Below, piece by piece: positions 33,420-41,671 of a stretch of DNA of 64,000 bases. Source of the stretch: Micromonospora sp. MW-13 (GTDB lineage: Bacteria > Actinomycetota > Actinomycetes > Mycobacteriales > Micromonosporaceae). The stretch is taken from NCBI RefSeq assembly GCF_003434305.1, contig NZ_QKKX01000026.1, positions 1-64,000 of the forward strand, written 5' to 3'. A model generated the notes under the pieces. The model saw only the letters and a program-made list of their open reading frames with translations, made no database searches and was not told the DNA's origin. Each line of letters begins with the position of its first letter. Positions within the stretch are counted from its first letter, which is position 1. Position numbers and translations under genes: made by a program.

Positions 33420-34523
33420 GTGGTCACCCTGTTTCCGCTGGGCCCGGTGGGCGAGCGCGTGCCCGACGTCGCGCGGATCGCCGTGCTGCGGGCCAACGCG
33501 CTCGGCGACTTCATCTTCGTCCTGCCCGCGTTGGAGGCGCTGCGCGCCGCGTACCCGGGGGCGGAGATCGTGCTGCTCGGCGCGCCGTGGCACGCGAAGC
33601 TCTGGCGCGACCGGCCCGGCCCGGTGGACCGGGTGCTGGTGGTCCCGCCCGCGCCCGGCATCCGCGCCCCCGACCCCGGCGAGCCGGAGTCCTCGATGGA
33701 CGACTTCGTGGCCGTGGCCCGCGCCGAGCGTTTCGACCTGGCGCTGCAACTGCACGGCGGCGGCGGCAACTCCAACCCGGTCGTCGCCGGCCTGGGCGCC
33801 CGGGTCACCGCCGGGCTGCGGGCCGAGGACGCCCCGCCGCTGGACCGCTGGATCCGGTACGTCTACTACCAGCACGAGGTGCTGCGCTACCTGGAGGTGG
33901 CCGGCCTGGTCGGGGCGCCCGCCACCACGATCGTCCCGACGCTGGCGGTCACCGACGCCGACCGGGCCGAGGCCGCCGACGTGCTCGGCGCGCCGGCGAG
34001 GCCCCGGGTGGCGCTGCACCCCGGGGCCACCGACACCCGGCGGCGCTGGCCGGCCGAGCGGTTCGCCGAGGTGGCCCGCGTCCTGGCCGGCGACGGGTAC
34101 GAGGTGCTGGTCACCGGCACCCGCGCCGAGCGGGAGCTGGTGGACCGGGTGGTCGCGGCGGCCGGGGTGCCCCTGCGCCCGCTCGTCGGCACGCTCGGCC
34201 TCGGCGGGCTGGCCGCCTGCTACGCCGGCTGCGCACTGCTGGTGTCCAACGACACCGGCCCGCTGCACCTGGCCGCCGCCGTCGGCACCGCCACCGTCGG
34301 GATCTACTGGGTCGGCAACCTGATCAACACCGGGCACCCGTTGCGCGCCCGGCACCGCCCGATCGCCTCCTGGACGGTGCACTGCCCGGTCTGCGGCGTC
34401 GACTGCACCCCGGGCATCTACCCGCACCGCCCCGGGCACGGCGACTGCCCGCACCGCGACTCCTTCGTCGCCGACATCCCGGCGGTCGAGGTCGTCGAGG
34501 CCGCCCGCGAGCTGCTGGGCTGA
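33420..34523 (+). CDS. GT9-family glycosyltransferase (ADP-heptose transferase-like)
   Basis: A 367-residue GT-B enzyme of the lipopolysaccharide heptosyltransferase family. The N-terminal ARIAVLRANALGDFIFVLPALEAL and the C-terminal donor-site region LVSNDTGPLHLAAAVGTATVGIY are hallmarks; HPGATDTRRRWPAERFAEVA fits the linker after the Rossmann repeat. The C-terminal Cys/His-rich stretch (HCPVCGVDC, HGDCPHRD) is also seen in some GT9 proteins. HldE and a GT2 gene lie opposite, so the donor is plausibly ADP-heptose, although the organism should lack LPS. GTG 33420 follows the Hsp20 stop by 6 bp. Confidence 0.87.
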   Translation: MVTLFPLGPVGERVPDVARIAVLRANALGDFIFVLPALEALRAAYPGAEIVLLGAPWHAKLWRDRPGPVDRVLVVPPAPGIRAPDPGEPESSMDDFVAVARAERFDLALQLHGGGGNSNPVVAGLGARVTAGLRAEDAPPLDRWIRYVYYQHEVLRYLEVAGLVGAPATTIVPTLAVTDADRAEAADVLGAPARPRVALHPGATDTRRRWPAERFAEVARVLAGDGYEVLVTGTRAERELVDRVVAAAGVPLRPLVGTLGLGGLAACYAGCALLVSNDTGPLHLAAAVGTATVGIYWVGNLINTGHPLRARHRPIASWTVHCPVCGVDCTPGIYPHRPGHGDCPHRDSFVADIPAVEVVEAARELLG

Positions 34524-34570
34524 GCGGGGCGGGCGCCCCCGGTGGGGCAGGGGCCTCCCGCCCACCGCCG

Positions 34571-35449
34571 TCAGGCGGGCTGCGGGGCGTCCGAGTCGGC
34601 GAGGACGACCTCCCACGCCTCCACGTCCCGCTCGGTGACGGTGGTCGGCGACTCCAGGTGGTACGCCCCGCTGGGCAGGACGCCCGCGCCGCCGTGGCGC
34701 TCCAGCACGGCGAGCTGGGCGGCCACGTCCTCGCCCTGGTGGTTCTCCTGCACCCGCCGCCAGAACTCGAAGCCGCCCGAGTCGACCAGCGCCGCCCGGT
34801 CGTAGAGCACGCACCCGCCGATCCAGGAGACCTTGTACGCCCGCCAGGCCCCCGGCGGGAGGTCGAGCCGCTCGGTGACGTGCAGCAGGTTCGCCGCCGG
34901 ATGGATCGAGGCCCGCTGCCACTGCGGGGTGCCCGGGCGGACCCGCTCCGGCACCGGCCGGCCCACCCACTCCTCGTAGTGCCCGTGGGTCTCCGGGCGC
35001 ACGTCGTCGACGTACGACAGCCCGTGCACGGCGTTGCCGACGAAGCCGCAGCCCAGCTCGCCGATCGCGGTGACCAGCCGGTGCAGGGTCCCCGGCTCCA
35101 GCCAGACGTCGTCGTCGAGGCAGAGCACGTACCGGGCCGCCGACCGGTCCAGCAGGTACGCCCGGTGCTCGGCCAGCCCGCGCCGGGGCAGCCGCCGGGT
35201 CAGCAGCACCGGGTGGCCCCGGTGGCGCAGCGCCCGCGCCATGGTGGCCGCCGCCGGATGGGCGTACGCGGGGTCGCCGTCGGACTGGTCGCTGACCACC
35301 ACCCCGAAGCCGGGCACGCCCTCCTGGGTGGCCAGACCGGAGAGGGTGACCGCCAGCTCGGCCGGGCGGTTCCGGGTCGGGATCAGCACGTCGAGCTGCC
35401 GCTCCTGGCGGAACTCACCGGCGTCGCCGGGGTCTAGCGGACGGTTCAC
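34571..35449 (-). CDS. GT2-family glycosyltransferase
   Basis: A 292-residue GT-A glycosyltransferase: DVLIPTRNRPAELAVTLSGL at the N-terminus, a DDD metal motif in YVLCLDDDVWLEPGTL, and a C-terminal acceptor part with WIGGCVLYDRAALVDSGGF and ENHQGEDVAAQL. GTG 35449 overlaps the hldE stop by 4 bp (GTGA), so it is coupled to hldE. It probably builds the glycan that uses the heptose product. Confidence 0.87.
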   Translation of the reverse strand: MNRPLDPGDAGEFRQERQLDVLIPTRNRPAELAVTLSGLATQEGVPGFGVVVSDQSDGDPAYAHPAAATMARALRHRGHPVLLTRRLPRRGLAEHRAYLLDRSAARYVLCLDDDVWLEPGTLHRLVTAIGELGCGFVGNAVHGLSYVDDVRPETHGHYEEWVGRPVPERVRPGTPQWQRASIHPAANLLHVTERLDLPPGAWRAYKVSWIGGCVLYDRAALVDSGGFEFWRRVQENHQGEDVAAQLAVLERHGGAGVLPSGAYHLESPTTVTERDVEAWEVVLADSDAPQPA

Positions 35450-37299
35450 GCCGGCCTGCCGGTCAACGTGTGCCCCGGTCCGTCGGACCGGTGTCCGGTG
35501 CCGGGCGCGTCCGTCGCCTGCGCCCGGATGCGCTCGATGATCGCCGAGGTGGAGCGGTCCGGCACGTACCCGAGGGTGCGGACCTGACCGCCGAGCCGGC
35601 GCACCAGCGGCGCCTCCGGCACCATCTCCGGTGGGTAGTCGCCACCCTTGACGTAGACGTCCGGACGGACGGTCTCGATCAGTCCTGCCGGGGAGTCCTC
35701 CTCGAAGACCACCACGTGGTCCACGCAGGACAGCGCGGCGAGCAGCGTCACCCGGTCCTCCACCGGGTTGACCGGCCGGTCCGGCCCCTTCAGCCGGCGT
35801 ACGCTGCCGTCGGAGTTGACCGCGACCAGCAGCAGGTCGCCGAGGGCCCGGGCCTGTTCCAGGTAGCGCACGTGCCCGGGGTGCAGCACGTCGAAGCAGC
35901 CGTTGGTGAACACCACCGACCGGCCCGCGTCCCGGTGCGCGGCCACGATGTGCGCCAACTCGTCCGGGGCGACCAGCACCGGGTGCCCGGGAGCGCCGGC
36001 CGGGACGCCGAGCGCGTCGAGCAGGTCCTCGCGCCGGCACACGCAGGTGCCGGTGTCCGACACGGTGCTGGTGGCGGCGAGCTGGGCGAGTTGCGCGGCG
36101 GTCGGCAGCGGCGCGTCGGCGGCCAGGGCCAGCGTCATCGCGGCCAGGTACGCGTCCCCCGCGCCGACCGCGTGGCTGGCCGGGACGGGGGTGCTGTGGC
36201 TGCGCCGGGGCGCTCCGTCCGCGCCGCCGACCACGGCGCCCTCGGTGTCCAGGGTGACCGCGACCACGTCCGCGCCGGTGTGCGCGCGCAGCTCCGCGAG
36301 GCGGGACTCGGCCAGCACCGCCCGGTCCACCCCGTCGCCGGCCCCGGCGTTCACGGTCACGCCCGTGCCGGTGACGCTGAGCCCGTCGCCGGTCATCGCC
36401 ACCCGGTCCTCGCCGGGCGTCGGCTCGCCGGTGGGACCCGTCGGGCGGCCGAGCGGCACCCGGGCCGCCTCCGTCGACCCGCCGGAGCCGCTGTCGGCGG
36501 GGTTTCCGGCCGACCCGGGACGGCCCGGCGCCGAACCCACGCTCAGCTCCGACGGCCCGTCCGCCGGATCGGGCCCGGGGTGGTCCAGGTGCAGGTGGGA
36601 GTCGGACCGGGCGGCGGCCCGGGCGAGCAGCCGGGTGGCCTCGGCGAAGCTCGGGGTGACCACGGTGGGCGCGAGGCCCCGCCAGTCGGCGAGGTCGTGC
36701 GCGTCGAGCGCGACGGTGGCGTACCGGTCCCGGGCGGCGACCAGCCAGGCGCGCACGGGGGCGGGCAGCGAGCCCAGCCCGTAGTCGCAGACCACCAGGG
36801 TGGGCACCTCGCCGCCGGCGGCGGCCCGCAGCTCCTCGGTGGCGCACTCCAGCGCCGTGAGCAGGCGGACCACGCCGTCCTGTTCGAGTGCGTCGTCCGG
36901 GTCGCCGGAGTCCTCGCGCAGCAGGATCTGGTTGCCGGCGAGCATCCGCCGCTTCACCGGGGTCGGCCGGCCGGGCTGGTTGACGGTTCGATCCCAGACG
37001 CCGGCCCGGTCCAGGCAGTCGTGCAGTTCGTCCCCGGCGGCGTCCGCGCCGACCGGGGCGACCAGCACCGCCCGCCCGCCCAGGGCGGCCACGTTGACGG
37101 CGGTGTTCGCCGCGCCGCCGGCCGCCGAGAGGCGTCGGCGCAGGCTGAGGACGGGGGCGGGCGCCTCTCGGCAGAGCCGGTCGGACTCCGCGAACCGCCA
37201 CTCGTCGAGCATGGCGTCGCCGATCACCAGCACGGGACGGCCCAGCCAGCTCTCCACGACGGTGGCGAGCCGGCGCTCTTCCGCTGCTGCTCCTGCCAT
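35446..37299 (-). CDS. hldE: Bifunctional heptose-7-phosphate kinase / heptose-1-phosphate adenylyltransferase
   Basis: A 617-residue enzyme that makes ADP-heptose. The N-terminal PfkB-type kinase shows VLVIGDAMLDEWRF, AAGGAANTAVNVAALG and the catalytic loop AVGAGDAYLA. The C-terminal adenylyltransferase shows VVFTNGCFDVLHPGHVRYL with the H-x-G-H nucleotide-binding motif and RPVNPVEDR. A Gly/Pro-rich insertion of about 90 residues (36350-36640) interrupts the kinase domain, which makes it longer than Gram-negative HldE (about 475). ATG 37299 has a weak upstream purine run. Isomerase and phosphatase partners (GmhA, GmhB) are not in the window. Confidence 0.9.
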   Translation of the reverse strand: MAGAAAEERRLATVVESWLGRPVLVIGDAMLDEWRFAESDRLCREAPAPVLSLRRRLSAAGGAANTAVNVAALGGRAVLVAPVGADAAGDELHDCLDRAGVWDRTVNQPGRPTPVKRRMLAGNQILLREDSGDPDDALEQDGVVRLLTALECATEELRAAAGGEVPTLVVCDYGLGSLPAPVRAWLVAARDRYATVALDAHDLADWRGLAPTVVTPSFAEATRLLARAAARSDSHLHLDHPGPDPADGPSELSVGSAPGRPGSAGNPADSGSGGSTEAARVPLGRPTGPTGEPTPGEDRVAMTGDGLSVTGTGVTVNAGAGDGVDRAVLAESRLAELRAHTGADVVAVTLDTEGAVVGGADGAPRRSHSTPVPASHAVGAGDAYLAAMTLALAADAPLPTAAQLAQLAATSTVSDTGTCVCRREDLLDALGVPAGAPGHPVLVAPDELAHIVAAHRDAGRSVVFTNGCFDVLHPGHVRYLEQARALGDLLLVAVNSDGSVRRLKGPDRPVNPVEDRVTLLAALSCVDHVVVFEEDSPAGLIETVRPDVYVKGGDYPPEMVPEAPLVRRLGGQVRTLGYVPDRSTSAIIERIRAQATDAPGTGHRSDGPGHTLTGRPA

Positions 37300-37435
37300 G
37301 CCCGTCGGGTCCCCCGCGGGTGCCGGGTCAAACCTGGGCCGCCGCCCGCCCGTTGGGGCGTGGAGCGGGTCACCTCGGGGGCCGGGTTTCGGGCATCCGG
37401 GCCCGGGAACGGTCCAGAAGTACCTCGGAGAGGAG

Positions 37436-37996
37436 ATGCACGAGATGGCAGCGACGACACTACAGGGCAAGCGGATCGCCTTCCTGGCCGCCGACGGCGT
37501 CGAGGAGGTCGAGTACACCCAGCCGCGCGAGGCGGTCGAGAACGCCGGGGCCACGGCGGAGCTGGTCTCGCTGAAGCCCGGCCGGATCCAGGCATTCAAC
37601 CATCTCGACCACGGCAGGACGTACGACGTGGACGTGACCGCGGCGGACGCGGACGCCGGCGGCTACGACGCCCTGGTGCTGCCGGGCGGGGTGGCGAACC
37701 CGGACTTCCTGCGCACCGACCCGGACGCGGTGCGGTTCGTGAAGGCGTTCTTCGAGGCCGGCAAGCCGGTCGGGGTGATCTGCCACGGCCCGTGGACGCT
37801 GGTCGAGGCGGACGTGGTGCGGGGCCGCCGGATCACCTCCTGGCCGAGCCTGCGCACCGACCTGACCAACGCCGGCGCGGCCTGGGTCGACGAGCAGGTG
37901 GTCACGGACAACGGCCTGGTCAGCAGCCGCCGGCCGGACGACCTGCCGGCCTTCTGCGTCAAGATCGTCGAAGAGTTCGCCGAGGGCCGCCACTGA
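37436..37996 (+). CDS. DJ-1/PfpI-family protein
   Basis: A 186-residue class I glutamine-amidotransferase-like protein. The nucleophile elbow GVICHGPWTL carries the catalytic Cys, with the acidic partner in DGVEEVEYTQP. The family includes glyoxalase-III, deglycase and stress proteases; YhbO/PfpI-like members are the nearest by pattern. Two in-frame ATG codons (37436 and 37445) share the GGAGAGGAG ribosome site; GGAG is 5 nt from the first, so I chose it. Confidence 0.9.
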   Translation: MHEMAATTLQGKRIAFLAADGVEEVEYTQPREAVENAGATAELVSLKPGRIQAFNHLDHGRTYDVDVTAADADAGGYDALVLPGGVANPDFLRTDPDAVRFVKAFFEAGKPVGVICHGPWTLVEADVVRGRRITSWPSLRTDLTNAGAAWVDEQVVTDNGLVSSRRPDDLPAFCVKIVEEFAEGRH

Positions 37997-38009
37997 CCCC
38001 GTTCACGGG

Positions 38010-39314
38010 TCAGCCCCGGGGCGCCGCCGCGCGTTCCGGGGCGGCGGCGGCCCAGGCGGCGTCCTCGGACTGCTTGCGGGCCAGGCCGGCGCGGCCGTCG
38101 TAGCGGACGAGCTGCGGCAGGGCGGCGGCCAGGGCGATCGTGCCGAGGACGCAGAGGACCCCGCCGGAGACGATCGAGCCGCCCACCCCCAGCGGGGTGC
38201 GGGCGACCAGGCCGGAGCGGAGCTGGCCGAGCAGCGGGCCGGTCGAGTACGAGAGCATCTCGATGCCGGCGAGCCGTCCGCGCAGGTGGTCCGGGATGGT
38301 CTGGTTCCAGATGATCATGCGGAACAGGCCGGAGACCATGTCCGCCGCGCCGGCCAGGGCCAGGAAGAACAGGGCGGCCCAGAGCGAGCCGACCAGCCCG
38401 AAGCCGACGATCGCCAGCCCCCACGCGCCGGCCGCGAGCACCACCATCAGCCCGTGCCGGTGCACCCGGGCGGTCCAGCCGGAGCCGACCGTGGCGACCA
38501 GCGAGCCGACCGCCGGCGCGGCGTAGAGCAGCCCGAGCACGGCCGGCCCGCCGAGCTTCGCCGCCATGAACGGGTAGAGCGCCTGCGGCATGCCGAAGAA
38601 CATCGCGTTGATGTCGACGAGGTAGGTGCCGAGCAGTTCGGGGCGACTGCGGGCGTACCGCAGGCCGGTCACCACGGAGCGCAGCGACGGCCGGTCGGCG
38701 GCCGGGGGTGGCGGCACCGCGCGTACCAGGGCCAGGCAGGCCAGCGAGAACGCGAAGGTGGCCAGGTCGATCGCGTACACCCAGGCCAGGTCGATCGAGG
38801 CGATCAGCACGCCGGCCACCGCCGGGCCGCCGAGCTGCGCCACCTGCATCCGCAGCGAGTTCAGCGCGCTCGCCGCCGGGATCTCGTCCGGGGTGACGAC
38901 ACGCGGGGTCAGCCCCTCCAGGGCCGGGCGTTGCAGCCCGTCCACTGCCGCCGTCAGCCCGGCCACCAGGTAGAGCAGCCAGAGCTGCGGGGTCTGACCG
39001 AGCGAGTTGACCAGCAGGACGGCGCAGAGCAGCGTGAACCCGACCTCGCCGCCGAGCACCAGCAGCCGCCGGTCCAGGAAGTCGGCGAGCGCGCCGCCGA
39101 CGAAGGCCATCACCAGCAGGGGTACGAGCTCACAGACGCCGAGCAGGCCGACGAGCAGCGGATCCCCCGTCAGCTCGTACACCTGGTACGGGATGGTGAC
39201 GTAGGTGATGAAGGACCCGAAGGCGGACACCCCCGCACCCGAGAAGACCAGCCGGAAGTCCCGCGAGGTGCGCAGCGGGGTGACGTCGAGCGCGAGGCGG
39301 CGGGGCGGTTCCAC
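38010..39314 (-). CDS. MFS exporter (EntS-like / DHA3 family)
   Basis: A 434-residue permease with 12 predicted membrane segments. It starts DFRLVFSGAGVSAFGSFITYVTIPYQVYELT, the conserved opening of EntS-like exporters, and has the inter-domain loop DFLDRRLLVLGGE with the MFS A-like motif. The substrate, possibly a siderophore or drug, is unknown. It is convergent with the DJ-1 gene and divergent from the next MFS gene, separated by 87 bp. Confidence 0.87.
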   Translation of the reverse strand: MEPPRRLALDVTPLRTSRDFRLVFSGAGVSAFGSFITYVTIPYQVYELTGDPLLVGLLGVCELVPLLVMAFVGGALADFLDRRLLVLGGEVGFTLLCAVLLVNSLGQTPQLWLLYLVAGLTAAVDGLQRPALEGLTPRVVTPDEIPAASALNSLRMQVAQLGGPAVAGVLIASIDLAWVYAIDLATFAFSLACLALVRAVPPPPAADRPSLRSVVTGLRYARSRPELLGTYLVDINAMFFGMPQALYPFMAAKLGGPAVLGLLYAAPAVGSLVATVGSGWTARVHRHGLMVVLAAGAWGLAIVGFGLVGSLWAALFFLALAGAADMVSGLFRMIIWNQTIPDHLRGRLAGIEMLSYSTGPLLGQLRSGLVARTPLGVGGSIVSGGVLCVLGTIALAAALPQLVRYDGRAGLARKQSEDAAWAAAAPERAAAPRG

Positions 39315-39401
39315 GCTCGGGATGCTGACTCACCCGGGCGCTGGTGTCGACGGGATTTCCGGCGCCGGGCATGTTCCCCGCCGGACGGGAAAGAAGGCGG
39401 G

Positions 39402-41078
39402 GTGACCAGCGAAGCCCACACCCGCCCGACGCTGACCGCCCGCCAGCTCCGCCTGCTCATGTTCGGCCTGATGACCGGCATGCTGCTCGCCGCGCTGGAC
39501 CAGACGATCGTCGGCACGGCGCTGCCCACCATCGTCGGTGAGCTGGGCGGGATCGACCACTACTCCTGGGTGGTCACCGCGTACCTGCTCGCGTCCACGG
39601 CCTCCACCCCGCTGTACGGCAAGATGGCCGACCTGTACGGACGCCGCCCGGTGTTCCTCTTCTCGATCGGCACGTTCCTGCTCGGCTCGCTGCTCGCCGG
39701 GCTGTCGCGGGACATGACCCAGCTCATTCTGACCCGCGGCGTGCAGGGCCTCGGCGCGGGTGGCCTGATGACGCTGGCGTTCACCATCATCTCGGACGTG
39801 GTGTCGCCCCGGGAGCGGGGCCGCTACCAGGGCCTGTTCGGGGCGGTGTTCGGCATCTCCTCGGTGGCCGGTCCGCTGGTCGGTGGCTACTTCGCCGAGA
39901 CCAACTGGCGGTGGATCTTCTACATCAACGTGCCGCTGGCGATCCTGGCCATCGTGGTCTGCTACCACGTCATGCGGCTGATCCCGTTCGAGCGGCGGGA
40001 GCACGCGATCGACTGGCTCGGCGCGGGGCTGCTGGTCGCCGGGGTGAGCTGCGTGCTGCTCGCGCTGAGCTGGGGCGGCACCTCGTACGCCTGGGGCTCC
40101 GGCCTGATCATCGGGCTGTTCGTGGCCGGGGCGGTGCTGGCCGGGCTCTTCCTGGTCCAGGAGGCCCGGGTCGGCGAGCCGATCCTGCCGCTGCGGCTGT
40201 TCCGCAGCCGGACGTTCGCGCTGGCCAACGGGGCCGGCTTCGTCATCGGCCTGGTGATGTTCGGGTCGATCATCTTCATCCCGCTGTACCTCCAGATCGT
40301 CAAGGGCGCCTCGCCGACCCGCAGCGGCCTGCTGATGCTGCCGATGATGGCCGGCATCATCGTCACCTCGATCGTGACCGGCCAGGCGATGAGCCGGATC
40401 GGCCGGTACAAGTGGTTCCCGGTGGCCGGCTCGGCGGTGCTGCTCGCCGGCATGCTGCTGTTCACCCGGCTCCAGGTCGCCACGTCGCTCTGGCTGGCCT
40501 TCGGCTACATGGTGGTGATCGGCGTCGGGCTGGGCCTGTGCATGCAGTCGCTGATCCTGGCCGTGCAGAACGCGGTGCACATCCGGGACCTGGGGGCGGG
40601 CACCTCCTCGGCGACGTTCTTCCGGTCGCTGGGCGGTTCGTTCGGGGTGGCGATCCTCGGGGCGGTGCTCTCCTCCCGGCTCACCGACCAGCTCGCCGAC
40701 CGGCTGCCGGGCGCGATCGCCCAGCTCCCGCCGGACCAGCGGGCCGCGGTGGCGGCCAGCGGCGGGACGCACATCTCGATCAACGACCCGGCGACGATCA
40801 TGGCCCTGCCTGGCCCGGTCCGCGCCGCCATCCAGTCCGCGTTCGTCGAGTCGCTGCACCTGGTCTTCCTCACCACCGGGCTGATCGCGGTGCTGGCGGT
40901 GCTGTTGACCCTGGCCCTGCCGAACGAGCAGCTACGCGGCACCGGCCCGCAGGGCGCCACCGGCGGCGCCGACCCGCTGGGTGGCAAGGCGCCGGCACCG
41001 GGCGGACGGCCGTTGCCGAAGGAGTCGAAGGACGAGGCCGCCGCCGACATGGAGGCCAAGAGCCAGACCATGCTCTGA
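39402..41078 (+). CDS. DHA2-family multidrug MFS transporter (14 TMS)
   Basis: A 558-residue drug:H+ antiporter of the EmrB/QacA type. Hallmarks are MLLAALDQTIVGTALPTIVGEL (motif D1), LYGKMADLYGRRPVFL (motif A) and RGVQGLGAGGLMTLAF plus GLFGAVFGISSVAGPLVGGYF (motif C). The disordered C-terminus is Gly/Pro/Lys-rich. GTG 39402 follows AAGAAGGCGG. No adjacent regulator is obvious. Confidence 0.92.
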   Translation: MTSEAHTRPTLTARQLRLLMFGLMTGMLLAALDQTIVGTALPTIVGELGGIDHYSWVVTAYLLASTASTPLYGKMADLYGRRPVFLFSIGTFLLGSLLAGLSRDMTQLILTRGVQGLGAGGLMTLAFTIISDVVSPRERGRYQGLFGAVFGISSVAGPLVGGYFAETNWRWIFYINVPLAILAIVVCYHVMRLIPFERREHAIDWLGAGLLVAGVSCVLLALSWGGTSYAWGSGLIIGLFVAGAVLAGLFLVQEARVGEPILPLRLFRSRTFALANGAGFVIGLVMFGSIIFIPLYLQIVKGASPTRSGLLMLPMMAGIIVTSIVTGQAMSRIGRYKWFPVAGSAVLLAGMLLFTRLQVATSLWLAFGYMVVIGVGLGLCMQSLILAVQNAVHIRDLGAGTSSATFFRSLGGSFGVAILGAVLSSRLTDQLADRLPGAIAQLPPDQRAAVAASGGTHISINDPATIMALPGPVRAAIQSAFVESLHLVFLTTGLIAVLAVLLTLALPNEQLRGTGPQGATGGADPLGGKAPAPGGRPLPKESKDEAAADMEAKSQTML

Positions 41079-41123
41079 CCCGGCCCGGGCCGACCGGGGA
41101 CCAGGCGCCGGCCGGCTCCGGGC

Positions 41124-41615
41124 TTACTTGAGGATCAGCCGGTTGGTCTGCTCGAAGACGTCCAGGTCGGCGAGGGTCTCGGTGACCGACGTGGACAGCG
41201 GGGTGGGGAACCGCTCGCGTGGGAAGAACCCCGCGTCGGTGGTCTCGTCGGTCACCCGGGCCAGCTCGCCGTCCCAGTCCTCGATCCGGAAGGCGACCGT
41301 GAAGACCTGGTAGGTGTGGCCGTACATGTTGGTGTTGATCCGGTCCGGGCCGGTGTAGAGGGCGAAGGCGCCGACCCGCAGGGCGCGCAGCCCGGTCTCC
41401 TCGCGCACCTCGCGGACGGCGCAGTCGGCGATCGACTCGCCCAGCTCCATCGCGCCGGCCGGCATCGCCCACTGGCCGTTGTCGGACCGCCGGATCAGCA
41501 GCAGCCGCCCGGCGCGGTCGCGGACCACGGCGCGGGCGCCGACGAACATCAGGGTGCGGTCACCGGCCAGGGCGCGGAGCTGCCCCACGTACGAGTCGGC
41601 CCAGGAGATGCTCAC
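41124..41615 (-). CDS. NUDIX hydrolase
   Basis: A 163-residue pyrophosphohydrolase with a full Nudix box in GAMELGESIADCAVREVREETGL. It also has the RRSDNGQWAMPAGA lead-in. The substrate is unknown. TAGGTT (41622-41627, minus strand) is 6 nt before GTG 41615, so a leaderless transcript is likely. Only 56 bp separate it from the divergent acyl-CoA synthetase. Confidence 0.92.
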   Translation of the reverse strand: MSISWADSYVGQLRALAGDRTLMFVGARAVVRDRAGRLLLIRRSDNGQWAMPAGAMELGESIADCAVREVREETGLRALRVGAFALYTGPDRINTNMYGHTYQVFTVAFRIEDWDGELARVTDETTDAGFFPRERFPTPLSTSVTETLADLDVFEQTNRLILK

Positions 41616-41621
41616 CAGGAC

Positions 41622-41664
41622 AACCTAACTGGGGTTCCCAACGTGTGACCGCCGACACTAGCTT
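41622..41664. promoter_or_regulatory. Divergent leaderless-type promoters
   Basis: On the minus strand TAGGTT (41622-41627) serves the NUDIX gene (6-nt spacer). On the plus strand TAGCTT (41659-41664) serves the acyl-CoA synthetase (7-nt spacer). No Shine-Dalgarno sequence is visible for either gene. Confidence 0.5.
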
Positions 41665-41671
41665 GTTACCC

